The position numbers and the translations under genes are program-made. From Sphingomonas aquatilis (GTDB lineage: Bacteria; Pseudomonadota; Alphaproteobacteria; Sphingomonadales; Sphingomonadaceae), in contig NZ_JACIDB010000005.1 of NCBI RefSeq assembly GCF_014196115.1, positions 1 to 64,000 of the forward strand: a DNA stretch of 64,000 bases, given 5' to 3'. The notes beneath the pieces were generated by a model. The model had not been told where the DNA came from, ran no database searches, and saw only the letters and a program-made list of their open reading frames with translations. Below, one piece after another: positions 8,575-19,156 of the stretch (positions within the stretch are counted from its first letter, which is position 1; every line of letters starts with the position of its first letter).

Positions 8575-8745
8575 TCAGGCAGCAGCGCGTTCGGTGTCGA
8601 TAATGGCTCTCGCTACCATCACGCATTGCCCGCATTTCGCCTGGCAGCCGAGCGATCGATAGGCCTGGCACGCGGTACGGCACCCATTGCGGGCCGCGTC
8701 GCGGACCTGGGATTCCCGTATGGCATTGCAAACACAGACGACCAT
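8575..8745 (-). CDS. bfd: bacterioferritin-associated ferredoxin
   Basis: 56 aa with the Bfd cysteine pattern: C4 and C6 in MVVCVCNAI, C38 and C41 in CQAKCGQCV, which bind a [2Fe-2S] cluster. Bfd reduces the iron core of bacterioferritin to release iron. An extra cysteine (C34) is also present. A GAAGGAG ribosome binding site precedes the ATG at 8745. The neighbouring bfr gene makes the assignment secure. Confidence 0.93.
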   Translation of the reverse strand: MVVCVCNAIRESQVRDAARNGCRTACQAYRSLGCQAKCGQCVMVARAIIDTERAAA

Positions 8746-8780
8746 GGACGCTCCTTCGCTTCGCCCCTTGGATAGGGCTA

Positions 8781-8818
8781 ATGCGAAACGGTCGCAAGTC
8801 CGTCTGCGAGTGATTCGC
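8781..8818. promoter_or_regulatory. twin TGCGA-N5-TCGCA palindromes upstream of bfd-bfr
   Basis: Two identical-format palindromes lie upstream of the bfd start codon: TGCGA/AACGG/TCGCA at 8781-8795 and TGCGA/GTGAT/TCGCA at 8804-8818. Their centres are 23 bases apart, about two helical turns. The second closely resembles the alphaproteobacterial Fur/Mur-type consensus (TGCnAAT-nATTCGCA-like). They are therefore likely iron-responsive operators for bfd-bfr. Which regulator binds is an inference. Confidence 0.55.
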
Positions 8819-8900
8819 AGTCGCTGGGCCTCCATTCGTCGCAATTGCAGGACGGGAGGGTGCGCTGCGTGGCGAGGATGATCGGCGGGGCCCGCCTGAT

Positions 8901-8977
8901 CGTCATTGGGAGCGGAGCGAAGCAATCCAGGGCGTCCTGATCCGGCTCTGGATTGCTTCGCTGCGCTCCCAATGACG
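8901..8977. repeat. two-hairpin palindromic element, type D copy 1
   Basis: A 77-base inverted repeat whose arms begin CGTCATTGGGAGCGG and end with the complement. Each arm also folds on itself (ATTG...CAAT). A near-identical copy lies at 32402-32478, so this is a dispersed element. It occupies the space between bfd and the end of purL. Confidence 0.85.
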
Positions 8978-8990
8978 GTGTGAAGAGGAG

Positions 8991-11210
<2,220 letters not shown>

Positions 11211-11277
11211 GGCCCGCGCCCTTAGCGGGATGGTGCGCTTTCGTCACCTCCCGCGGTGGGGAAGCCTCCAAATCCTA

Positions 11278-11385
11278 CGTCACCCCGGACTTGTTCCGGG
11301 GTCCACAGGGCCGCAGGGGTGATGAAAGAGGCTCAAGGCACCCCCCTCGCCGCAGAGTGGACCCCGGAACAAGTCCGGGGTGACG
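11278..11385. repeat. two-hairpin palindromic element, type A copy 1
   Basis: 108-base inverted repeat. Left arm starts CGTCACCCCGGACTTGTTCC, right arm is its complement. Each arm itself folds (CCCCGGA pairs with TCCGGGG). It lies in the divergent purL / GH31 intergenic region. Other type A copies are at 16515, 46201 and 56929. Confidence 0.9.
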
Positions 11386-11482
11386 GGGAAGGGGTGCATA
11401 CGTATGCCTTCCCCTCGACGGTTGACCTTGTTGCGGCCGCCCGCGCACAGCCTGTCGCATAACACCGGGAGAGACCTGAACG

Positions 11483-13966
11483 ATGCGCGCCACGATGCTG
11501 CTGGCCCTGACCGCCCTTGCGACCGCGACGGTGCCGTCTCTCGCCTCCGCGCAGGCGGCGCCTGCCGTAACCGCGCGCGCAGACGGCGCCGACGTCGCCA
11601 CCGCCGGCGCAACGATCCGCGTCGTCGCTCTGACCGATTCGATCCTGCGCATCCGCGTCGGCCGGGGCGGCGCGATGCCCGAGGATGCGAGCTGGGCCGT
11701 CGATGCGAAGACGCGCGCGCAGCATGTCGCCGTCACACCCGCCACGGACGGCTTCGCCACCAAGGCGCTGCGCGTCCGTTTCCGTGCCGACGGCCGCCTG
11801 CGCATCGAGGATCTCGCCGGCAACCTCATCTCCGAAGACGCCGCACCCGTCGCCTTCGACGGCAAGGGCTTTGCGCTCGCCAAGACGATGCCGCAGGCCG
11901 AGCATTATTTCGGCATGGGCGACAAGACCGGCGGGCTCGATCGCCGCGGCAAGAGCTTCGTCGACTGGAATACGGATGCGTTCGGTTTCGGGAGCGGCGA
12001 CGATCCCATCTATAAATCGATCCCGTTCTTTATCGGCGTCGGCGGAGCGGGGGGCAGCTATGGCCTGTTCCTTGACAACACGACGCGTGCCTGGTTCGAT
12101 TTCGGCCATCGCGACGACACGCGGCTGGCCTTTGGCGCGCCGGATGGCCCCATCGACTATTATCTGATCGCCGGCCCGACCACGGCAGAGGTGGTGCGCC
12201 GCTACACCGACCTGACCGGCAAGGCGCCGCTCGTGCCGCAATGGGCGCTGGGCTATCAGCAGTCCCGCTACAGCTACATGACGGCGGACGAGCTGCGCGG
12301 CGTCGCTGCCCGGCTGCGGCAGGAGCGCGTACCCACCGACGTGCTGTGGCTTGATATCGACTGGCAGGATCGCAACCGACCCTTCACCGTCGATACCAAA
12401 GCGTTCCCGGACATGACGGGGCTGCTGTCCGACCTAAAGCGCGACGGGTTCAAAGTGGTGACGATCACCGACTTGCACGTCGCGCAGGCGCCCGACCAAG
12501 GCTACCGTCCCTATGACGAGGGCATCAAGCGCGACGCCTTCGTCCACCGTGCCGACGGCTCGGTCTATGTCGGGCCGGTGTGGCCGGGTCCGTCGGTGTT
12601 CCCGGATTTCACCGAAACGAAGGTGCGCGACTGGTACGGCACGCTCTTCGCCGATCAGGTGAAGATGGGCGTCGCGGGCGCGTGGAACGACATGAACGAA
12701 CCGGCGATCTTCAACACGCCGACCAAGACGATGCCGGCGGACGTCATGCATCGCATCGACAGCGACGGCTTCATGCCCCGCACCGCGACGCATGCCGAGA
12801 TCCACAACGTCTACGGCATGCAGAACACGCGCGCGACCTATGACGGCCTGCGCAGGCTGCTGCCCGACGAGCGCGCCTTCGTAATGACGCGGGCGAGCTA
12901 TGCCGGGGGGCAGCGCTATGCGGTGACATGGACGGGCGACAATCTCGCGACCTGGGACCACCTCAAGCTGTCGATCCAGCAGATCATCAACCTAGGCCTG
13001 TCGGGCTTTTCCTATGGCGCCGCCGACGTCGGCGGCTTCGCGGGCGGCCCTAGCCCCGAGCTGCTGACCCGCTGGTTCCAGATCGGTGCCTTCTACCCTG
13101 TCTTCCGCGACCATGCCGCCAAGGGCACGCCGCGTGCTGAGCCGTGGGTCGACGGACCCGATCACCTCGCGATCCGGCGCCGCTTCGTCGAGGAGCGCTA
13201 TCGGCTGATGCCCTATCTGTACGCGCTTGCCGAACAGAATGCGCGCGCGGGCGATCCCATCCTGCGCCCGGTGTTCTACGATTACCCGTCCGCCATGCGC
13301 ATGTCGTGCGACCAGTCGTGGACGTTCACCGTGGGCCGTTCGTTGCTCGTCGCGCCCGCGCCGCATCCCGACCAGCCGCTGGCCTATGACGTCTGCCTGC
13401 CCGCGGGCGGCTGGTACGATTATTGGACGGGACAGCGGGCTGGCACGCCCGAAGCCGCGGACAATGGCCCGATCCAGTCGGCCACACAGGCGACGGGGCA
13501 GGCGACCGAACACGGCGACAAGGTGCGCGTCACGCCGCGGATCGAGTCGCTACCCGTCTTCGTGCGCGCCGGCACCATCCTGCCGCGCCAGCCCCTCGTG
13601 CAGAGCACGGCGGAAACGCCATCGGGTCCGCTGCAACTCGACGTCTATCCCGGCGAGGATTGCCGCGGTGACCTGTACGCCGACGACGGCCATTCGATGG
13701 CCTTCACCCGCGGCGTCTTCCTGCGGCAGGGTATGACCTGCACCATGACGCCCAATGGCCTGACGCTCGGCTTCGGCGCGCGGCAGGGCCGCTATACGCC
13801 GTGGTGGAAGCAGCTGCGCGTCGTCGTTCATGGCTGGCAGGGCGACGGCGCGGTTTCGCTTGCGCGCAAGGCCGTGGCAGCGCAGTCGGACGCGACGGCG
13901 GGTACGCTCAGCTTCGTCCTGCCCGATCAGCGTCGGGCGGCCGAGGTGACGATCGCCCGCCGCTGA
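11483..13966 (+). CDS. secreted glycoside hydrolase family 31 (alpha-glucosidase/xylosidase type)
   Basis: 827 aa with a Sec signal peptide (MRATMLLALTALATATVPSLASAQA). An N-terminal beta-sandwich (about 30-240) precedes a (beta/alpha)8 barrel. The GH31 nucleophile is D403 in the motif AWNDMNEPAIF, and the acid/base is D486 in TWTGDNLATWDHLK. LWLDIDWQDRNRPFTVD and FSYGAADVGGF are further family signatures, and C-terminal beta domains follow. Substrate specificity (maltose, isomaltose or xyloside type) cannot be read from these motifs. GGGAGAG precedes the ATG. No sugar transporter is adjacent. Confidence 0.92.
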   Translation: MRATMLLALTALATATVPSLASAQAAPAVTARADGADVATAGATIRVVALTDSILRIRVGRGGAMPEDASWAVDAKTRAQHVAVTPATDGFATKALRVRFRADGRLRIEDLAGNLISEDAAPVAFDGKGFALAKTMPQAEHYFGMGDKTGGLDRRGKSFVDWNTDAFGFGSGDDPIYKSIPFFIGVGGAGGSYGLFLDNTTRAWFDFGHRDDTRLAFGAPDGPIDYYLIAGPTTAEVVRRYTDLTGKAPLVPQWALGYQQSRYSYMTADELRGVAARLRQERVPTDVLWLDIDWQDRNRPFTVDTKAFPDMTGLLSDLKRDGFKVVTITDLHVAQAPDQGYRPYDEGIKRDAFVHRADGSVYVGPVWPGPSVFPDFTETKVRDWYGTLFADQVKMGVAGAWNDMNEPAIFNTPTKTMPADVMHRIDSDGFMPRTATHAEIHNVYGMQNTRATYDGLRRLLPDERAFVMTRASYAGGQRYAVTWTGDNLATWDHLKLSIQQIINLGLSGFSYGAADVGGFAGGPSPELLTRWFQIGAFYPVFRDHAAKGTPRAEPWVDGPDHLAIRRRFVEERYRLMPYLYALAEQNARAGDPILRPVFYDYPSAMRMSCDQSWTFTVGRSLLVAPAPHPDQPLAYDVCLPAGGWYDYWTGQRAGTPEAADNGPIQSATQATGQATEHGDKVRVTPRIESLPVFVRAGTILPRQPLVQSTAETPSGPLQLDVYPGEDCRGDLYADDGHSMAFTRGVFLRQGMTCTMTPNGLTLGFGARQGRYTPWWKQLRVVVHGWQGDGAVSLARKAVAAQSDATAGTLSFVLPDQRRAAEVTIARR

Positions 13967-13985
13967 CGATCACGAGAGACTATCC

Positions 13986-14300
13986 ATGGCCACCATCCCC
14001 TTCGACGTTCCCCACAGCCTCGGCCGCGACGAGGCGCGCGCGCGCATCCAGGCGGGCCTGCCCAAGCTCGCGCAGCATATCCCGGGCGGCGGCACCGTGT
14101 CCGATCACTGGACCGGCACCGACGCGCTGACGCTGACGATCATTGCGATGGGCCAGAGCGTGGAGGCGAAGATGGATATCGAGGACGCGCGCATCGCCGG
14201 CACGGTGAAGGTGCCGATGATGCTCAGCATGATGTCCGGCCCGATCGCGGAGTTCGTGAAGACCAGCGCGGAAAAGATGCTGGCGAAGCCTGCGGCGTAA
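13986..14300 (+). CDS. polyhydroxyalkanoic acid system family protein
   Basis: 104-aa protein that I recognise as the small PHA-system family (TIGR02610-type) linked to polyhydroxyalkanoate metabolism in several proteobacteria. Visible features are the N-terminal PFDVPHSLGRDEARARI, a central WTGTDALTLTIIAMGQSVEAKMDIEDARIAG without any cofactor motif, and a hydrophobic PMMLSMMSGPIAEF stretch. It begins 19 bases after the GH31 gene and may be cotranscribed. No phaC or phasin is in the window. Confidence 0.75.
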   Translation: MATIPFDVPHSLGRDEARARIQAGLPKLAQHIPGGGTVSDHWTGTDALTLTIIAMGQSVEAKMDIEDARIAGTVKVPMMLSMMSGPIAEFVKTSAEKMLAKPAA

Positions 14301-14327
14301 CGTCGCGGGCCATCGCCCCCAGAACCA

Positions 14328-14356
14328 CGTCACCCCGGATCAAGTCCGGGGTGACG
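14328..14356. repeat. single-arm (collapsed) type A palindrome
   Basis: A 29-base palindrome starting CGTCACCCCGGA and ending TCCGGGGTGACG, with a short loop. It looks like a type A element from which the middle has been lost by recombination between its two arms. It lies between the convergent PHA-system and fghA genes and could act as a two-way terminator. Confidence 0.75.
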
Positions 14357-14375
14357 GAATGGGGATCGAAGCGGC

Positions 14376-15209
14376 CTACAGCCGCGCGGCGTGCCAGGCG
14401 AGATGATCGGCCATGAAGGTCGAGATAAAATAATAACTGTGGTCGTACCCCGGCTGCATCCGCAGCGTCAGGTCGATCCCCGCCTTCGCGCAGGCCTCCG
14501 CCAGCAGCTCCGGCTTCAGCTGCTCGGCAAGAAACTGGTCCGCATCGCCCTGATCGACCAGCAGCGCGGGCACCCGCGCACCATCCTCGATCAACGCGAC
14601 CGCGTCATGCGCGCGCCAGCGCGACCGGTCCGCGCCCAGATAGCCACCCAGCGCTTTCTCGCCCCACGGCACCTGCGACGGCGCGACGATCGGCGCGAAG
14701 GCCGATACCGCCTTGAAGCGATCGGCAAAGGTCAGCCCGATCGTCAGCGCGCCATGGCCGCCCATCGAATGGCCCATGATCGACTGGCGCGCCATGTCGG
14801 CGGGGAAATGCGCGCCGATCAGCGCCGGCAGTTCTTCGGTGACATAGGACCACATGCGGAAATGCGGGGCCCAAGGCGCTTCGGTCGCATCGACGTAAAA
14901 GCCTGCGCCCTTGCCGAAATCATAGGCCTCGTCGTCCGCGACATCGTCGCCGCGTGGGCTGGTGTCGGGGGCGACGAAGATCAGGCCCAGTTCAGCACAG
15001 GCGCGGCGATACTCGCCCTTGTCGGTGACGTTCGCATGGGTGCAGGTCAGGCCTGACAGATACCAGACGACGGGCAGGGTCGCGCCATCGTCATGCGGGG
15101 GCACGTACACCGAAAAGGTCATCGGCGTGCCCGTCGCGGTGGACGCATGGGTATAGACGCCCTGCGTGCCGCCGAACGCCTTGGCGGTCGACACCGTCTG
15201 TAAAGTCAT
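14376..15209 (-). CDS. fghA: S-formylglutathione hydrolase
   Basis: 277-aa esterase that hydrolyses S-formylglutathione to formate and glutathione, the last step of glutathione-dependent formaldehyde oxidation. The nucleophilic serine is in MGHSMGGHGAL, the His in GYDHSYYFI, and an acidic residue in VDQGDADQFL. The length agrees with FrmB/FghA and human esterase D. Its start overlaps the purU stop by four bases (ATGA), implying coupled translation. adhC, the preceding enzyme of the pathway, lies upstream on the same strand. Confidence 0.95.
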   Translation of the reverse strand: MTLQTVSTAKAFGGTQGVYTHASTATGTPMTFSVYVPPHDDGATLPVVWYLSGLTCTHANVTDKGEYRRACAELGLIFVAPDTSPRGDDVADDEAYDFGKGAGFYVDATEAPWAPHFRMWSYVTEELPALIGAHFPADMARQSIMGHSMGGHGALTIGLTFADRFKAVSAFAPIVAPSQVPWGEKALGGYLGADRSRWRAHDAVALIEDGARVPALLVDQGDADQFLAEQLKPELLAEACAKAGIDLTLRMQPGYDHSYYFISTFMADHLAWHAARL

Positions 15210-16075
15210 CGGAAGATCACCGTCCTGTTGCCGTTGAGGAAGACGCGCCGCTCGCCCACCCAGGCGACCGCGCGGGCGAGCACCTGCGCCTCGATATCGC
15301 GGCCGATGCGGATCAGTTCATCGACGCTGGCGCGATGGTCGACGCGCTCGACCGCCTGTTCGATGATCGGCCCTTCGTCGAGATCGGCCGTCACGAAATG
15401 CGCGGTCGCGCCGATCAGCTTGACGCCGCGGGCATGCGCGCGGTGATAGGGCTGCGCGCCCTTGAAGCCGGGCAGGAAACTGTGATGGATGTTGATGCAG
15501 CGTCCCGCCAGTCCCTCGACGAGGCGGGGGCCGAGCACCTGCATATAGCGGGCGAGGATCAGATAATCCGCCCGCGCCTCCGCCATCAGCGCCAGGATCG
15601 CGGCCTCCTGCGCGTCGCGGTTCGTGTCGTCGACGGGCAGATGGTGCCACGGCAGGCCATGCCATTCGACCAACGGGCGCAAACTGTCGTGGTTCGAGAC
15701 GACGCCTGCGATATCCACCGGCAGCGTCTTCGTCCGCCAGCGATGCAGCAGGTCGTTCAGGCAGTGCGAGCCCTTCGACACCGCGATCAGCACGCGCGGC
15801 CGCGCATCGGCGGCATCCAGGCTCCAGTCGAAGCCGAACGTCTCCGCCACAGGCGCAATCGCCGCCCGCAGCGCCTCGGCCTTCGCCGGGTAGCGGTCGC
15901 CGCCGCGGACGAAGGCGACGCGCATGAAGAACCGGCCCGTTTCCAGATCGGCATATTGCTGACTGTCGAGGATGAAGCCGTCGATCCCGGCGAGCGCCCC
16001 CGACACCGCCGCGACGATGCCGACGCGGTCCTGACACACCAAGGTGAGGATCTGGACCGCGCGGCGCTCCGTCAT
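15206..16075 (-). CDS. purU: formyltetrahydrofolate deformylase
   Basis: 289 aa. An N-terminal ACT domain (residues 8-85, ILTLVCQDRVGIVAAVSGAL) precedes a formyltransferase-like hydrolase domain with NIHHSFLPGFKGAQPYHRA and GATAHFVTADLDEGPII, which hold the catalytic Asn, His and Asp. It hydrolyses 10-formyl-THF to formate and THF. The ATG at 16075 overlaps the stop of the VOC gene by four bases, and its own stop overlaps fghA by four. Placement inside a formaldehyde detoxification unit suggests a role in balancing one-carbon units. Confidence 0.94.
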   Translation of the reverse strand: MTERRAVQILTLVCQDRVGIVAAVSGALAGIDGFILDSQQYADLETGRFFMRVAFVRGGDRYPAKAEALRAAIAPVAETFGFDWSLDAADARPRVLIAVSKGSHCLNDLLHRWRTKTLPVDIAGVVSNHDSLRPLVEWHGLPWHHLPVDDTNRDAQEAAILALMAEARADYLILARYMQVLGPRLVEGLAGRCINIHHSFLPGFKGAQPYHRAHARGVKLIGATAHFVTADLDEGPIIEQAVERVDHRASVDELIRIGRDIEAQVLARAVAWVGERRVFLNGNRTVIFR

Positions 16076-16455
16076 GCCGCGACGCGGTGCAGCGCGCACA
16101 CCTTGTTGCCGGCGGGATCGCGCAGATAGGCGAGGTAGAGCTTGCCGAACGGCGCCTCGCGTACGCCCGGCGCATCCTCGATCGCGGTGCCGCCATTGGC
16201 GACGCCCGCGGCGTGCCATGCATCGGCCTGTTCGGGGCTGCTCGCGGCAAAACCGATCGTGCCGCCATTGGCGTGGCAGGCGGGCTGGCCGTCGATCGGC
16301 TTGGTCAGCAGGAACATGCCGCCCGGGTGCATGTAGAGCACGCGACCCTTGGGATCGACCCGGCCGGGCGCGATACCGAGCGCGCCGAGCGTCGCGTCGT
16401 AGAAGGCCTTCGAGGCGTCGATATCGTTGGCGCCGAGCATGACGTGGCTGAACAT
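16072..16455 (-). CDS. VOC-superfamily (glyoxalase-like) protein
   Basis: 127 aa starting MFSHVMLGANDIDASKAFYD, a typical vicinal-oxygen-chelate opening. A second half-module follows (PDQADAWHAAG-like segment near residue 80, then APFGKLYLAYLRDPAGNKVCAL). Members bind a divalent metal and act on glutathione adducts or other small molecules. Its location between adhC and purU, overlapping purU by four bases, suggests that it handles a glutathione or formaldehyde adduct. That is an inference; the substrate is unknown. Confidence 0.88.
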   Translation of the reverse strand: MFSHVMLGANDIDASKAFYDATLGALGIAPGRVDPKGRVLYMHPGGMFLLTKPIDGQPACHANGGTIGFAASSPEQADAWHAAGVANGGTAIEDAPGVREAPFGKLYLAYLRDPAGNKVCALHRVAA

Positions 16456-16514
16456 GATGGTATTCCTCTCTCTTTTTGATTGGTGGGGGTTGGTGCCGCG
16501 GCCTTCATCCTCCC

Positions 16515-16622
16515 CGTCATCCCGGACTTGTTCCGGGATCCACTCCGCGGCGAGGGGGGCGGCCTGCGCCTCCTGCCTACCCCCCGCGGATGAGTGGACC
16601 CCGGAACAAGTCCGGGGTGACG
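16515..16622. repeat. two-hairpin palindromic element, type A copy 2
   Basis: 108-base inverted repeat starting CGTCATCCCGGACTTGTTCC and ending TCCGGGGTGACG; the left arm carries T where the other type A copies carry C. It sits between adhC and the VOC gene, that is, inside the apparent formaldehyde operon. Confidence 0.9.
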
Positions 16623-16633
16623 GGCGGTGGGGC

Positions 16634-17746
16634 TTAGTAAATCACCACGCTGCGGATGCTTTCGCCGGCGTGCATCAGGTCGAATCCCTTGTTGATCTCG
16701 TCGAGCGTCAGGCGGTGGGTGATCATCGGATCGATCTGGATCATCCCGTCCATGTACCAGTCGACGATCTTCGGCGTGTCCGTCCGCCCACGCGCGCCGC
16801 CGAAGGCGGTGCCGCGCCAGTTGCGGCCCGTGACCAGCTGGAACGGGCGCGTGCTGATTTCCTTGCCCGCTTCGGCGACGCCGATGACGATGCTGGTGCC
16901 CCAGCCGCGGTGGCAGCATTCCAGCGCGGTCCGCATCACCTCGGTATTGCCGGTCGCGTCGAAGCTATAGTCGGCGCCGCCATCGGTCAGCTCCGCCACC
17001 TTGGCGACGATCGCCTCGCGGTTCATGCCTTTGGTGTTGAGGAAGTGGGTCATGCCGAACCGGCGGCCCCACTCTTCGCGATCCGGGTTGATGTCGACGC
17101 CGACGATCATCTTGGCGCCGGCCAGCTTCGCGCCTTGGATGACGTTGAGGCCAATACCGCCCAGGCCGAAGACGACGACATTGTCGCCGACCTGCACCTT
17201 GGCGGTGTTGACCACCGCGCCCACGCCCGTCGTCACGCCGCAGCCGACGTAGCAGCTGGTGTCGAACGGCGCGTCCTTGCGGATCTTGGCGACCGCGATC
17301 TCGGGCAGCACGGTGAAGTTCGAGAAGGTGGAACAGCCCATGTAATGGAAGATCGGCTGCCCCTTGTAGCTGAAGCGCGTCGTGCCGTCGGGCATCAGCC
17401 CCTTGCCCTGCGTCGCGCGGATAGCGGTACACAGATTGGTCTTCTGGCTGAGGCACGACTTACACTGGCGGCATTCGGGCGTGTAGAGCGGGATGACATG
17501 GTCGCCGACCTCGACGCTGGTCACGCCCGCGCCCAGTTCGCGGACGATGCCGGCGCCTTCATGGCCCAGCACGCTGGGGAACAGCCCCTCGCTGTCGAGG
17601 CCGTCGAGCGTATAGGCATCGGTGTGGCAGATGCCGGTCGCCATGATCTCGACCAGGACTTCGCCCGCCTTCGGGCCTTCGAGGTCGAGCTCGACGATCT
17701 CGAGGGGTTTCTTCGCTTCGAAGGCGACGGCGGCGCGGGTCTTCAT
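16634..17746 (-). CDS. adhC: S-(hydroxymethyl)glutathione dehydrogenase / class III alcohol dehydrogenase
   Basis: 370-aa zinc- and NAD-dependent enzyme oxidising S-hydroxymethylglutathione to S-formylglutathione. The class III signature is clear: [13 protein letters not shown] with the catalytic Cys, GHEGAGIV, the four-Cys structural zinc loop ([15 protein letters not shown]), [16 protein letters not shown] and the nucleotide-binding [17 protein letters not shown]. Product handling is by fghA downstream. It is first in the minus-strand unit adhC - VOC - purU - fghA. Confidence 0.96.
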   Translation of the reverse strand: MKTRAAVAFEAKKPLEIVELDLEGPKAGEVLVEIMATGICHTDAYTLDGLDSEGLFPSVLGHEGAGIVRELGAGVTSVEVGDHVIPLYTPECRQCKSCLSQKTNLCTAIRATQGKGLMPDGTTRFSYKGQPIFHYMGCSTFSNFTVLPEIAVAKIRKDAPFDTSCYVGCGVTTGVGAVVNTAKVQVGDNVVVFGLGGIGLNVIQGAKLAGAKMIVGVDINPDREEWGRRFGMTHFLNTKGMNREAIVAKVAELTDGGADYSFDATGNTEVMRTALECCHRGWGTSIVIGVAEAGKEISTRPFQLVTGRNWRGTAFGGARGRTDTPKIVDWYMDGMIQIDPMITHRLTLDEINKGFDLMHAGESIRSVVIY

Positions 17747-17824
17747 GGGGCTATTGCTCCGGAGGGAATGATCGCGGCGGGGTTATCGCGGGACGGGCGG
17801 CGGGAGCAAGCGAAAGGGCAGGGC

Positions 17825-19069
17825 TCAGGCCATCGGGTCCGCCGGCACCGCGACGATGCCCGCGGCGGCCAGCGCGGCCAGGGTCTCGGCGTCGACGCCG
17901 GCCAGCCGCTCCAGAACCGCGGCGGTGTGCTCGCCCAGCACCGGTGGCGGCGTATCGTAGGTCACTGGCGTGTCGGATAATTTGATCGGGCTGCCGATCG
18001 TTTCGAAGTCGGGGTTGCGCGGGTGCGGGATGGTGACGCGCATGGCGCGCGCCGCGACCTGCGGTTCGTCGAGGGCCTGCGCGATGCTGTTGATCGCGCC
18101 GACCGGCACACCGCGGGGATGGATGCGCGCGATCCACGCATCGGCCGTATCGGTCAAGAAATGAGCGGCCAGCCGTTCGATGACCGCTTCCCGATTCGCG
18201 ACTCGATCGGGGTTGCGGGCGAAGCGCGGATCGCGGGGCAGATCGGGCAGGCCGATCGCCTCGCACAGCGCGACGAATTGCGAATCATTGCCGCAGGCGA
18301 TCACGAAATCGCGATCGGCGGCGCGGAAGACCTGATAGGGCACGATATTGGCGTGAGCGTTGCCGTATCGGCCGGGCGCCTTGCCGGTGGTCAGGTAATT
18401 CTGGCTCTGGTTGCACAGCATCGCGACCTGCACGTCCAGCAGCGCCATATCGATATGCTGGCCGAGGCCTGTCGTCGCTCGGTGCAGCAGTGCGGCCTGG
18501 ATCGCGATGACCGAATAGAGGCCGGTCATCAGGTCCGATACCGCGACGCCGACCTTCTGCGGGCCGCCGCCGGGCAGATCGTCGCGCTCGCCGGTGATGC
18601 TCATCAGCCCGCCGAGCGCCTGAATGATGAAGTCATAGCCCGGCTCGGCGGCACGCGGCCCGGTCTGGCCGAAGCCGGTAACCGAACAATAGATCAGGCC
18701 GGGGTGCAGCGCGCGCAGGCTGGCATGGTCGAGGCCGTATTTCGCCAGCGACCCCGCCTTGTAATTCTCGATCAGCACGTCGCACTGGGGCACCATCGCG
18801 CGGATCAGCGCCTGTCCTTCTGCGGAGGCGATGTCGATCGCGACCGATTGTTTGCCGCGGTTGGCCGACTGGAAATACGAGGCTTCGCGCGTCGGCGCGC
18901 CATCGGCGTCCGCCATCCACGGCGGCCCCCATTCGCGCGTATCGTCACCGCGCCGGGGGTGTTCGATCTTGATGACCTCCGCGCCGAGATCCGCCAGCGT
19001 CTGCGCGCACCACGGCCCCGCCAGCACGCGGCTCATGTCGAGCACCCTCAATCCCCTCAGCGCACCCAT
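17825..19069 (-). CDS. CaiB/BaiF-family (class III) CoA transferase
   Basis: 414 aa with family marks GLRVLDMSRVLAGPWCAQTLADLGAEVIKIE at the N-terminus (in pieces), TREASYFQSANRGKQS, the catalytic aspartate in VAVSDLMTG, and a C-terminal half typical of formyl-CoA transferase relatives. It moves CoA between acids. The acid substrate is unknown, and no acyl-CoA dehydrogenase or decarboxylase partner is adjacent. It stands upstream of adhC by 79 bases on the same strand, so cotranscription is possible but not needed. Confidence 0.9.
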   Translation of the reverse strand: MGALRGLRVLDMSRVLAGPWCAQTLADLGAEVIKIEHPRRGDDTREWGPPWMADADGAPTREASYFQSANRGKQSVAIDIASAEGQALIRAMVPQCDVLIENYKAGSLAKYGLDHASLRALHPGLIYCSVTGFGQTGPRAAEPGYDFIIQALGGLMSITGERDDLPGGGPQKVGVAVSDLMTGLYSVIAIQAALLHRATTGLGQHIDMALLDVQVAMLCNQSQNYLTTGKAPGRYGNAHANIVPYQVFRAADRDFVIACGNDSQFVALCEAIGLPDLPRDPRFARNPDRVANREAVIERLAAHFLTDTADAWIARIHPRGVPVGAINSIAQALDEPQVAARAMRVTIPHPRNPDFETIGSPIKLSDTPVTYDTPPPVLGEHTAAVLERLAGVDAETLAALAAAGIVAVPADPMA

Positions 19070-19156
19070 GTGGCGGTCCTCTCGCGTCCGTCCGTCGGAT
19101 CGATGCCGGCGGTGTATCGGGGAAGCGCTAGCGACCGCGCGCCGTGCTGCAAAGGG

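Noticed and set aside
11278..11385. Paired inverted repeats as ends of a small transposon or MITE with target duplications
   Set aside because: No flanking duplications are evident and the arms fold on themselves; a REP/BIME-like element fits better.
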